Positions 15,186-22,180 of a stretch of DNA of 64,000 nucleotides are shown piece by piece (position 1 is the first letter of the stretch; every line of letters begins with the position of its first letter). This DNA comes from WYEN01 sp049976205 (GTDB lineage Archaea; Thermoproteota; Thermoprotei_A; Sulfolobales; AG1). The position numbers and the translations under genes are program-made. The notes beneath the pieces are model-generated. The model ran no database searches. It saw only the letters and a list, made by a program, of their open reading frames with translations, and was not told the origin of the DNA. The stretch spans positions 1-64,000 of the forward strand of contig JBMFIR010000002.1 of the NCBI GenBank assembly GCA_049976205.1. The letters run 5' to 3'.

Positions 15186-15599
15186 TTATATCAGAGATCT
15201 GTCAACAGATCTTTTTTCGACCTTCTCAGCTTTCAAGGCTTTTACTATGAAATCAAAGGCTCTCTCAGGATCTGTGTGAGCACCACAGGAATATACGTCT
15301 ACGGTAGCGTACTGATACTCAGGCCATGTATGTATAGATATGTGGCTCTCTAACACTACACCTATCACAGACACTCCTAAACCTATTTTCCAAGATTTTA
15401 TTTCTAAAAGATTCATGTTTCCAATTACAGAAGCTTCTTTAACTATATTCTCTAGAAACACAGGATCTGATAATAGATCAGGATCGCATCCATAGAGATC
15501 TCCAAATACATGCTTTCCAACTACTCTAGGTTCCTTGATCATCTCTTCTCTTAATATACTCCTTATATTTGTTGCAGATCTTTGCAGAACTTGAGTCAT
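15186..15599 (-). CDS. speD: pyruvoyl-dependent AdoMet decarboxylase family (SpeD or crenarchaeal arginine decarboxylase)
   Basis: Polyamine biosynthesis enzyme of the class 1B AdoMet decarboxylase family. Key features are KHVFGDLYGCDPDLLSD, the self-cleavage site VLESHISIHTWPEYQYATVDVYSCG, and TDPERAFDFIVKAL. Cleavage between Glu and Ser of LESH makes the pyruvoyl group on the new Ser terminus. In Crenarchaeota two close paralogues exist, one acting on AdoMet and one on arginine; I cannot separate them by eye. ATG 15599 is preferred over GTG 15605 because the GGTGGTG ribosome site lies right before it. A long G-rich leader precedes it. Confidence 0.85.
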   Translation of the reverse strand: MTQVLQRSATNIRSILREEMIKEPRVVGKHVFGDLYGCDPDLLSDPVFLENIVKEASVIGNMNLLEIKSWKIGLGVSVIGVVLESHISIHTWPEYQYATVDVYSCGAHTDPERAFDFIVKALKAEKVEKRSVDRSLI

Positions 15600-15660
15600 C
15601 ACCACCCACCCCCCTCACCCCACAGTAAATACTCATTAAAAAATTTTTAAGCTTTACCCC
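15600..15660 (-). promoter_or_regulatory. promoter and G-rich leader of the speD-like gene
   Basis: On the minus strand the TATA-like CTTAAAAATTTTTT lies at about 15652-15639, and the leader contains GGGG, GGGGGG and GGG tracts (15603-15622) ending in GGTGGTG just before ATG. The tract supplies the ribosome site and could fold into a G-quadruplex or stable structure. It shares TGAGGGGGGTGGG with the ORB G-tracts but lacks their dyad. Confidence 0.4.
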
Positions 15661-15785
15661 TGATCATCGTAAATTATTAAATTAATTATGATGTCGTAAT
15701 CCGAGAAGCAGTAAATAGTTTTTATTGAATAATAGCTCATGACTATATTTCCAGAATATCAGTAATTAAAATAGAGATAAAACCT

Positions 15786-16508
15786 ATGCACATGGGTGAT
15801 AAAGAGATATATTCGCCTCATAAAAAAATAAGGATTCCTACGAATTCGAGGGACATTATTCGTGTAATAGATTTGGAAGAGATTATTGGTATAAGTAAAC
15901 TAAATGCAACGATTCATAGCTTAAAACAAGAGTTGCTAAAGAGAATTACTCTATGCATAGACCACATCATATTTGAAAGAGGCAGTTTACTTATCTCAAT
16001 AATTTTCCTAGATAAAATAAGTGGGTTAATAATAGATCTATGGAGATATGAGATAAATGATCTGAGGCATATGCAAGAGATAGTTAATAAAGCACTAGAA
16101 TATTTTAATGAGATAAGAGAAAACATTAATAGAAACATCTCGTTTTTCATATTTATAGAATTGATTCCTGAGAAAGTTATTTTTCAAGGCATTTACTACA
16201 CAAGAGATTTATTAGGAAATGAACAGGATCTGGCATTATTAGAGATTTTCAAGAAAAATGTTAATGAGAGCTCAAGTAAATTTTTACTAGATAAGAGATC
16301 TAGTAAAGTCATTGAATATTATATTCATCCCGAGCTTGCAGATATTATAAATAGAGAAAATATTGATCCTAGAAGATGCGTAGAGAAGATTCACGAATCT
16401 ATTAATAACATCTTAGTAGAAGAGGGTATACGAGAAGACATAATAACACTATTAAGCGTGAGTAAGAGATGTCATGTGTATACTTCTCTCATTTTACAAA
16501 TGGATTAA
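15786..16508 (+). CDS. hypothetical protein
   Basis: 240 residues, no recognised motif. The sequence is Ile/Asn/Lys-rich and looks soluble with mixed strands and helices: an early RVIDLEEIIGISKLNATIHSL, a hydrophobic strand HIIFERGSLLISIIFLD, and NISFFIFIELIPEKVIFQG in the centre. It is divergent from the speD-like gene across about 190 bases. ATG 15792 two codons in is an alternative start. No neighbour suggests a job. Confidence 0.6.
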   Translation: MHMGDKEIYSPHKKIRIPTNSRDIIRVIDLEEIIGISKLNATIHSLKQELLKRITLCIDHIIFERGSLLISIIFLDKISGLIIDLWRYEINDLRHMQEIVNKALEYFNEIRENINRNISFFIFIELIPEKVIFQGIYYTRDLLGNEQDLALLEIFKKNVNESSSKFLLDKRSSKVIEYYIHPELADIINRENIDPRRCVEKIHESINNILVEEGIREDIITLLSVSKRCHVYTSLILQMD

Positions 16509-16640
16509 TGAACTAAGACATTATTGAATTTTCGCATCGTAAAATATCATAATGGTCACAATAGAATCTTTTTCCCACACAATCTAATTCACTCTGAGGT
16601 TAGTACCATATCTTCACTGACTCTTCAAGTATGACGCTTC

Positions 16641-17147
16641 TCAGCATTTAATTCTCTCCATCTTTATACACTTAAATAGATCTTCATTTATTTTATTTAT
16701 AACATCAATTACATTACTAAAAACTTTACCTATGAGAGAACTATGCTCTGAGACGCCCTCTATCTTTCTCAGATCTATATTTCTAGAAATATTCTGTAAT
16801 TTAATTATTACTAGGTAAGGCATTAAACTTATTTCGTATCCTCTACTATAGATCTTTAATTCGTTCTCCCGAAGATTAAATGATAATCCTCTTCCAAGAG
16901 TTAATTTATTTAATACAATAACATCTGGTGTTCTAACTAAAACAAGTTTTTTGTTACAGAGGAAATTAATATTTCCTAAAGTCTTTGTCTCACCTATGCA
17001 AGATATTTTCTCGGAGATATCTAATGCTCCTGATATTATTTCCTTGAATATGCCTACGACTTGAGCATCAGATCTTCTTAAACTAGATAAGTCTATTTTC
17101 TCAAGAGCTTCTCTTATCTCGGAGACGATCTTTACTACTTCTCTCAA
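16641..17147 (-). CDS. hypothetical protein next to an ESCRT-III-like gene
   Basis: 168 residues with helices at both ends (residues 1-48 and 130-165) around a beta-rich middle (NKKLVLVRTPDVIVLNKL, YEISLMPYLVIIKL). I do not recognise the family. It lies about 60 bases downstream of the CdvB-like gene on the same strand, so a role with it is possible but only by position. Start ATG 17147. Confidence 0.55.
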   Translation of the reverse strand: MREVVKIVSEIREALEKIDLSSLRRSDAQVVGIFKEIISGALDISEKISCIGETKTLGNINFLCNKKLVLVRTPDVIVLNKLTLGRGLSFNLRENELKIYSRGYEISLMPYLVIIKLQNISRNIDLRKIEGVSEHSSLIGKVFSNVIDVINKINEDLFKCIKMERIKC

Positions 17148-17208
17148 CTATCTATACCCTAATCTTAATATCAAAAGAATTTATAAGTAGATACTCAATA
17201 AAACAGAT

Positions 17209-17811
17209 CTAGGTCTTAGACTGAATACTTTTCTCGCTATCTTTCTTATCTAAGCTTGGAAAACTGTTTCTTAATCTTTCCTCAGCCACTACATAAGCTT
17301 CCTCAAGTATCTTTTTAGCCTCAGCTGATGCGGAGGGACTATATTCCAGAGAAGAGGCTATGTTGTTTTCTCTAAGATCATTGACCACGTCTCTGAGCGT
17401 TTCCTCTAAGCTGATGAACCCGTACTCCATACTAGGAGCAATACTCCTAGAAATATTTCTTAACTCTCTGACTAACTCGATTATTTGTGGGAAATCTTTG
17501 GTTATGCTACCTAGGAATAGTATATTCTCGATTCTTAGCGAGAGGTTCTCTAAAACCACATGAAACGCTAAGAGATGCTTCTTTATATCTCTTATTTGAG
17601 CAATTTCGGAAGCTATTATATTAGCTCTTATCTTGTCTCCTGATTCCATTACTGAAACTAATTTATCGAAAAGGATCTTTTCCCTATCTTCTAAGATGTG
17701 TAGCTGGTGATCTATTTTAGCTAATAATTGTTTTATTCTTATATTAGCCACGGATAGTTTATCTCTAATATTTCTTCTTCCTTTGAATATATCTATTAAT
17801 CCTTGATCCAT
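17209..17811 (-). CDS. cdvB: ESCRT-III/Snf7-like cell division protein, CdvB paralogue
   Basis: Polymer-forming protein that narrows the division neck in crenarchaea. The 200 residues are nearly all helical: a long basic hairpin (residues 1-65, KLSVANIRIKQLLAKIDHQL...), a second pair with HVVLENLSLRIENIL, and the family-like SLEETLRDVVNDL near residue 135, then an acidic tail. There is no C-terminal winged helix or proline-rich MIM2, so it resembles the CdvB1/B2/B3 class, not CdvB itself; CdvA and CdvC are not in the window. It is divergent from a membrane-anchored HTH gene. Confidence 0.72.
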   Translation of the reverse strand: MDQGLIDIFKGRRNIRDKLSVANIRIKQLLAKIDHQLHILEDREKILFDKLVSVMESGDKIRANIIASEIAQIRDIKKHLLAFHVVLENLSLRIENILFLGSITKDFPQIIELVRELRNISRSIAPSMEYGFISLEETLRDVVNDLRENNIASSLEYSPSASAEAKKILEEAYVVAEERLRNSFPSLDKKDSEKSIQSKT

Positions 17812-17895
17812 TTTATCGCCTCTGAGGAATATGCTTATACTAAATATGCTTAAAAACTAATGCCTGGATCATGTTTAGTTAATTATGAGTAATCA

Positions 17896-18402
17896 ATGGG
17901 ATCATTCATATTATTCTTAATATTTACAACATGGAATTTAGTGTTAATTATTTCTTTTTTAACATGCTTTTATTTTTTGATTTTAAAAAATAAATTGGGA
18001 AGATATTTGGTAGATATATCAAGTCTCCCTCGATGCAGACTCCCATCAGGTAAAGAGGTTAGTATTATAGATGTTCTTAAATTCTTCTTTGATTTTAACG
18101 AAACAGATGTAATTGTCTTACTCAGGATCCTCTCCGCAGGTTCTAGAACACTAGAGGATTTAGCGAGAGAAACACATATGAGTAAAGCTAGTGTGAGTAG
18201 AAGTATATCTAAACTATATTCACTGGGATTTGTGTCTCGAGAAAAAGTTATTGATAAAGTAAGCAAAGGAAGACCTAAGTATGTTTATAGAGTTGATAGA
18301 GAAGGAGCTCTCAAAAGAATATTCGAGAACATAGAAATGTGTAATAACGTTGCTAAATCTGTCTTTGAGAAGGTTCTCACTATAAAACCGGAATCTGTGT
18401 AG
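17896..18402 (+). CDS. membrane-anchored HTH transcriptional regulator (MarR/TrmB type)
   Basis: 168 residues. One strongly hydrophobic N-terminal segment (about residues 3-30) is followed by a cytoplasmic domain. A winged helix occupies about residues 68-135: TDVIVLLRILSAGSRTLEDLARETHMSKASVSRSISKL in order, then YSLGFVSREKVIDKVSKGRPKYVYRV with the wing. The closest types are TrmB/MarR/ArsR-like regulators. The membrane anchor suggests a surface- or division-linked signal. It is divergent from cdvB with about 85 bases between starts. Target genes are unknown. Confidence 0.68.
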   Translation: MGSFILFLIFTTWNLVLIISFLTCFYFLILKNKLGRYLVDISSLPRCRLPSGKEVSIIDVLKFFFDFNETDVIVLLRILSAGSRTLEDLARETHMSKASVSRSISKLYSLGFVSREKVIDKVSKGRPKYVYRVDREGALKRIFENIEMCNNVAKSVFEKVLTIKPESV

Positions 18403-18456
18403 GAGCTATCACGGTAGATATTTTAATTAGTCTCTGTACATAGATGAAGATATTGT

Positions 18457-18969
18457 GTGGAGATTGTGAAAGAGATTTGTTTGTTCGATATAGATGGAGT
18501 GTTATTTGATGTATCTGAAAGATATTTAAGAGCTTTAACAGCTGACCCTAAGAGAGGAGATACTTTTTGGAACATTTTCTTTTCGGAAGATCTATTAGTA
18601 CTTGATAAACCACTAGAAAAAGGTGTAGAGAACCTTCGGAAGTGTTTAGAGAAGAATTATGATATTATCATAGTTAGTGGTAGACCAGAGAGGCTTAGAG
18701 AAGCAACTCTTAAACAATTAATGAATATAGGATTACTTGAGAATAAAGATTTCAAAAAACTGATCCTTAGAAGAAATAATGATATAAGAAAATCATATGT
18801 GTTTAAGATAGAGATTGTTAAAGAATTAACCAAGAGATACGTGATAAAAGAGATACATGATGACGACTTAGAATTTCTTCGGAGAGTATCTCATATAGCA
18901 CTTAACTCAGTATTATTCTACTATGAAAACTCATGTGTAAAGATCCTCAAGAAACTAAATTATTTCTAG
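18457..18969 (+). CDS. HAD-superfamily hydrolase
   Basis: Phosphatase-like protein of 170 residues. Motif I DIDGVLFDVS (near residues 11-20) holds the nucleophile and acid Asp, motif II is VSGRPERL, and motif III/IV is Lys followed by EIHDDDLEFL, the acidic Mg2+ site. It has no large cap insert, so it may act on a small or macromolecular phosphate. GTG 18457 is used as the start. Its last four bases overlap the end of the convergent MetV-MetF gene. Confidence 0.75.
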   Translation: MEIVKEICLFDIDGVLFDVSERYLRALTADPKRGDTFWNIFFSEDLLVLDKPLEKGVENLRKCLEKNYDIIIVSGRPERLREATLKQLMNIGLLENKDFKKLILRRNNDIRKSYVFKIEIVKELTKRYVIKEIHDDDLEFLRRVSHIALNSVLFYYENSCVKILKKLNYF

Positions 18970-20069
18970 AAAACCTGCTTTAATCTTTCAGCTATGAATA
19001 AACCTGCTTCTAGATCTCCGTATGAGGATATGTAAAGGATCTTGTTCTCTATTAAATCTTCTACTTCTGTTAATAGATCTATTACGTGAGACACAAAGTC
19101 TTCTAAAATACTTCTTCTATCATTGTTTTTAAGCGATCTAATTAATCTCTCAGGTATTTTGACACCAGATCTCTCTCTGAGAAATTTTAAGGTCTTCTCA
19201 TCTAGAATAGGACTTACAGCAACTATTATATCTAGATCCCGAGGCTCTAACCATAGGATCCTGTTTATGTAGGAGAATAATTTCTCTAAAGTCTCTTTAT
19301 TAAAGATAGGTTGTGTGATGAAGAAATATGCTCCGGCCTCCAACTTCACTTTTATTTTATAAATCTCCGGTTCTAACGGATCAAGATAGGGATTTAAGGA
19401 GCCTCCAACAAGGATCTTGTTTTTACCAGAATATACTCTCCTTCCAGCATAATCTCTTCCGAGATCATTTATTAGTCTAATTAAATATATGATCCTTGGG
19501 GAGTCAAGATCCCACACACCATAAGATCTCTTCTCGTGAAATTTTAGATCTCCTGTGGTAGCCACTACGGTATCTATACCAGTGCTTAGTGCAGCTAGTA
19601 TGTGAGAAACCAAACCATCTCTGTCATAGTCTCTTCCAGTTATTTGAATACCTATTTTTTTATCTGGATAGAGCTTCTTAGCGATTGAGGCGAGAGCCAA
19701 AGGGTCTGCCAGAGGTCTTCCACCAGGGTTCTGAACGATGTCTAGACCTTCGTAGAATCCAAAGATCTGTTTCAGATCATTCTCTAGCATCTCGAGATCA
19801 AGATCTTTTTTAGGGACATATTCATAGATGAGAAAAACCTTATTTCTTGAGTAGATATAGTCTCTTAATCTTCCTCTAGGAGGCTTATAGTCTCTTATTT
19901 TAAACATGGAGTCTAGCTTTAATTTAAATAATTCTTTCTCTTTGCCGAATTCTCTTAATCTATTAAAAGCCTCAATCCAAACACATCCAAGTCTAAGATC
20001 CTCACACAGTTCCTTATGATACCCCCCACAAGGTCCATTAAGCATTTTCTTCGGGCAGCCAGTTTTCAA
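18966..20069 (-). CDS. metF: methylene-tetrahydropterin reductase MetF fused behind a MetV-like Cys domain
   Basis: Likely reduces the methylene group on the C1-carrier pterin. Residues 1-35 are a MetV-type domain with Cys5, 14, 22 and 29 in CPKKMLNGPCGGYHKELC ... CVW, the motif of the small zinc/FeS subunit of methylenetetrahydrofolate reductase in acetogens. Residues about 75-365 are the MetF TIM barrel: QNPGGRPLADPLALASIAKKL, a central DTVVATTGD, GGSLNPYLDP, FFITQPIFN. MetV is normally separate or at the other end, so this order is unusual. The active cofactor (FAD or otherwise) is not evident. Confidence 0.75.
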   Translation of the reverse strand: MKTGCPKKMLNGPCGGYHKELCEDLRLGCVWIEAFNRLREFGKEKELFKLKLDSMFKIRDYKPPRGRLRDYIYSRNKVFLIYEYVPKKDLDLEMLENDLKQIFGFYEGLDIVQNPGGRPLADPLALASIAKKLYPDKKIGIQITGRDYDRDGLVSHILAALSTGIDTVVATTGDLKFHEKRSYGVWDLDSPRIIYLIRLINDLGRDYAGRRVYSGKNKILVGGSLNPYLDPLEPEIYKIKVKLEAGAYFFITQPIFNKETLEKLFSYINRILWLEPRDLDIIVAVSPILDEKTLKFLRERSGVKIPERLIRSLKNNDRRSILEDFVSHVIDLLTEVEDLIENKILYISSYGDLEAGLFIAERLKQVF

Positions 20070-20150
20070 AATAATACACTAAACATTAATTCCTAAATAG
20101 AGAGATTAAAGATTATATTTGAGTATTCTACTACCAATATTAAGTGAGGA

Positions 20151-21272
20151 ATGAGGAATCAAGTAGTGATAATAGGAGGAGGATTTTCAGGATTAGTGAA
20201 TGCTTTTTTATTAGGAGACACAGATCTGTTTGAAGAACACAGCTCGGTAGGGTACCCTAGTCACTGTACTGGTTTGGTTAGCCTGAGATTTATTAAGATG
20301 TTAGGTGATATAGCTGAGGAGAATATTCTTAATGAGTATAGAAGCATAGTTGTGAAAGATCTTGATAACAAAGATCTTTTTGTATTGAGGGTAGGAAAGA
20401 TCTTTAGACTTGATCGTGAGAAATTAGAAAAGGATCTTCTTAAGGAAGCAGTTGATAAAGGTTCAAGAGCTTATCTGCAGAGAAAAATTGTTGAATTCTA
20501 CCGCGACAAAAAAGATGTTTGTCTAAAGATTCGTGGGAAAAATTTATTCGAAACTAAATGTTATAATAAGAATGATCTTCTGATACTAGCGGATGGAGTC
20601 TTAGGAGATCTCTCTAAAATATTTATAAAAAAAGATAGGAAAGATCTTATAGTAGGTACGCAAGTATTAGCTCATATAGATCCTAGGGAAATAGATCTCG
20701 AGAACATACTAGTTTTTGTTAATAAGGATCTTTTTCCAAGATTTTTCGGATGGTTTGTACCTATATCCTCGAGAGAGGCTATTATTGGTGGAGGATTTAC
20801 ACTTAACTCAAGAGCAAGCATATTTCTGAAATACTTTCTTCATAGATTAAAGAAGATAGGTTTATTCGCAGATTTCACAATTAAGAAGATTTACGGTGGA
20901 CTTATTACAAGATCTCTATCATTACATCATGTCTTCAGCAATATAGTTGTTGCAGGAGACGCAGCGGGTCTAACAAAATCTTTCTCAGGTGGAGGTCTTT
21001 TCCCATCACTTTATCAAGCTATTGTAATAAAAGAATCTTTTAAAAAAATCTCTGAGGTAGTGGAGTTCAAGAATAGATACATTAGATACATGAAGAGGTT
21101 TTTAACAGAACTAGCTACACAAAAACTCTTAACAGATCAAATAATTAATTTAGGAATAGAGAATTTCGCGAGAATAATATCACAAATGTCAGATAGCATC
21201 TACATAGATTACGATTATCACGCGAGTATACTTAGGAACGGAATAAAAATTTCAAAGATTCTCTTTAAATAA
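20151..21272 (+). CDS. geranylgeranyl reductase-family flavoprotein
   Basis: FAD-dependent reductase of the type that saturates archaeal isoprenoid lipid chains. 373 residues: NQVVIIGGGFSGLVNAFLLG (Rossmann GxGxxG, residues 3-22), acidic end FEEHSSVGYPSHCTGL with the family Cys, LILADGVLGDLSK, and IVVAGDAAGLTKSFSGGGLF (about 273-292), the second FAD contact. Substrate specificity is not visible, and several paralogues usually exist. ATG 20151 has a GAGGA ribosome site upstream. It is divergent from metF. Confidence 0.75.
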   Translation: MRNQVVIIGGGFSGLVNAFLLGDTDLFEEHSSVGYPSHCTGLVSLRFIKMLGDIAEENILNEYRSIVVKDLDNKDLFVLRVGKIFRLDREKLEKDLLKEAVDKGSRAYLQRKIVEFYRDKKDVCLKIRGKNLFETKCYNKNDLLILADGVLGDLSKIFIKKDRKDLIVGTQVLAHIDPREIDLENILVFVNKDLFPRFFGWFVPISSREAIIGGGFTLNSRASIFLKYFLHRLKKIGLFADFTIKKIYGGLITRSLSLHHVFSNIVVAGDAAGLTKSFSGGGLFPSLYQAIVIKESFKKISEVVEFKNRYIRYMKRFLTELATQKLLTDQIINLGIENFARIISQMSDSIYIDYDYHASILRNGIKISKILFK

Positions 21273-21344
21273 TTCTATTTACAAGTTATGTTGCTATAGA
21301 TTAGCGTTGATACAGTGATTAATTAATTAGTGTTATATTTCTAT

Positions 21345-21629
21345 TTAAGTTTTTTCGTATTCTGATATAAATTCTTCTGCGGATTCTCCCTCACTGATTT
21401 GTTTTCCCCACTTCTCATACTGTTTTACTATGATCCATATTCTCACAATCCTGCTATAATCAATACATTCAGTCTCTATCTCTCTCCCATCCTTAGTCAC
21501 AGCTAGGATCTTTGATTTCCTAATTTTATTATCTCTATTGCAATCCTCTAAAGAAACTTTCTCTATTAATCCATTAATAGCTAATCCCTCTAGATCTAAG
21601 TAGTGAACTTTTTCTCTCAATATTAGCAA
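21345..21629 (-). CDS. small hypothetical protein
   Basis: 94 residues, start ATG 21629, soluble, with a beta-rich first half (REKVHYLDLEGLAINGLIEK, KILAVTKDGREIETECID) and a charged helix at the end. I recognise no family. It is divergent from the TFS-like gene across about 70 bases and downstream of nothing on its strand. Confidence 0.5.
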   Translation of the reverse strand: MLILREKVHYLDLEGLAINGLIEKVSLEDCNRDNKIRKSKILAVTKDGREIETECIDYSRIVRIWIIVKQYEKWGKQISEGESAEEFISEYEKT

Positions 21630-21702
21630 CCCGAGATATTAAAGAACAGATACCTTTATAAACTCTCTAAACCATTAAAATAAAGCCTGGGTTTTGAGAA
21701 AT

Positions 21703-22002
21703 ATGATGTTTTGTCCTAGATGTGGAGGATTAATGGTTCCTCAGACTGTAGGAGGAAAAAAGATATTTAAATGCACCAAATGTGGTTATGAGATAGAGGC
21801 TTCTCACGATGCTGTTCAGAGTTATGCTACTACTAGTAGGATCTCTGCAGAAACTAAAGTTAAGACCTCAAAAGTTAGTGAGTCCTCTTCTAAGATATCT
21901 AGATCTCTGGAGGAGATTGAGCAAGAAAAAGAGGAGTTTTATGAGATCTTCTTAGATTTAGCTGGAGAAGAAGGTGAGGAGAAAGAATCTTCTGAAGAAT
22001 AA
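21703..22002 (+). CDS. TFS/RpoM-like zinc-ribbon protein lacking the C-terminal catalytic ribbon
   Basis: The N-terminal zinc ribbon MMFCPRCGGLMVPQT ... FKCTKCGYEI matches transcription factor S and Rpb9-type proteins, and the SRISAETKVKTSKVSES linker follows as in TFS. But the second ribbon with the conserved Asp-Glu that inserts into the polymerase funnel is missing; instead there is a Ser/Glu-rich helix EEIEQEKEEFYEIFLDL and an acidic tail. It may be an Rpb9-like accessory factor or a TFS paralogue that no longer cleaves RNA. ATG 21703 is chosen (TTG 21694 is possible), with a CTTTATAAA promoter about 45 bases upstream. Confidence 0.7.
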   Translation: MMFCPRCGGLMVPQTVGGKKIFKCTKCGYEIEASHDAVQSYATTSRISAETKVKTSKVSESSSKISRSLEEIEQEKEEFYEIFLDLAGEEGEEKESSEE

Positions 22003-22011
22003 GATTGCGCT

Positions 22012-22083
22012 GAGTTAAGTAGTGAAAAGTTACTTCTACAGCAATTTAATTTCTTTAGTTATATAAGACTTAACTCGTAACTT
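22012..22083. repeat. interleaved inverted repeats (pseudoknot-like)
   Basis: GAGTTAAG (22012-22019) pairs with CTTAACTC (22069-22076), and AAGTTAC (22027-22033) pairs with GTAACTT (22077-22083), all perfect. The order A-B-A'-B' with A' and B' adjacent is that of an H-type pseudoknot. It sits between the TFS-like gene and the protease gene in a 178-base gap. It could be a 3' end structure, a leader element or a protein site. Confidence 0.4.
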
Positions 22084-22180
22084 ATGAACTTTACTAATAG
22101 ATAAGATAATAAGATATTTCTACTAAAGAGATCTTATTACGGACTCTAATTATTTTGTTATTGAGAGACTTAATTATACG

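Noticed and set aside
15600..15640. speD leader as a fifth ORB
   Set aside because: It shares TGAGGGGGGTGGG but lacks the CCAnAGGAA half-dyad and lies in a ribosome site position, which explains the G-runs.
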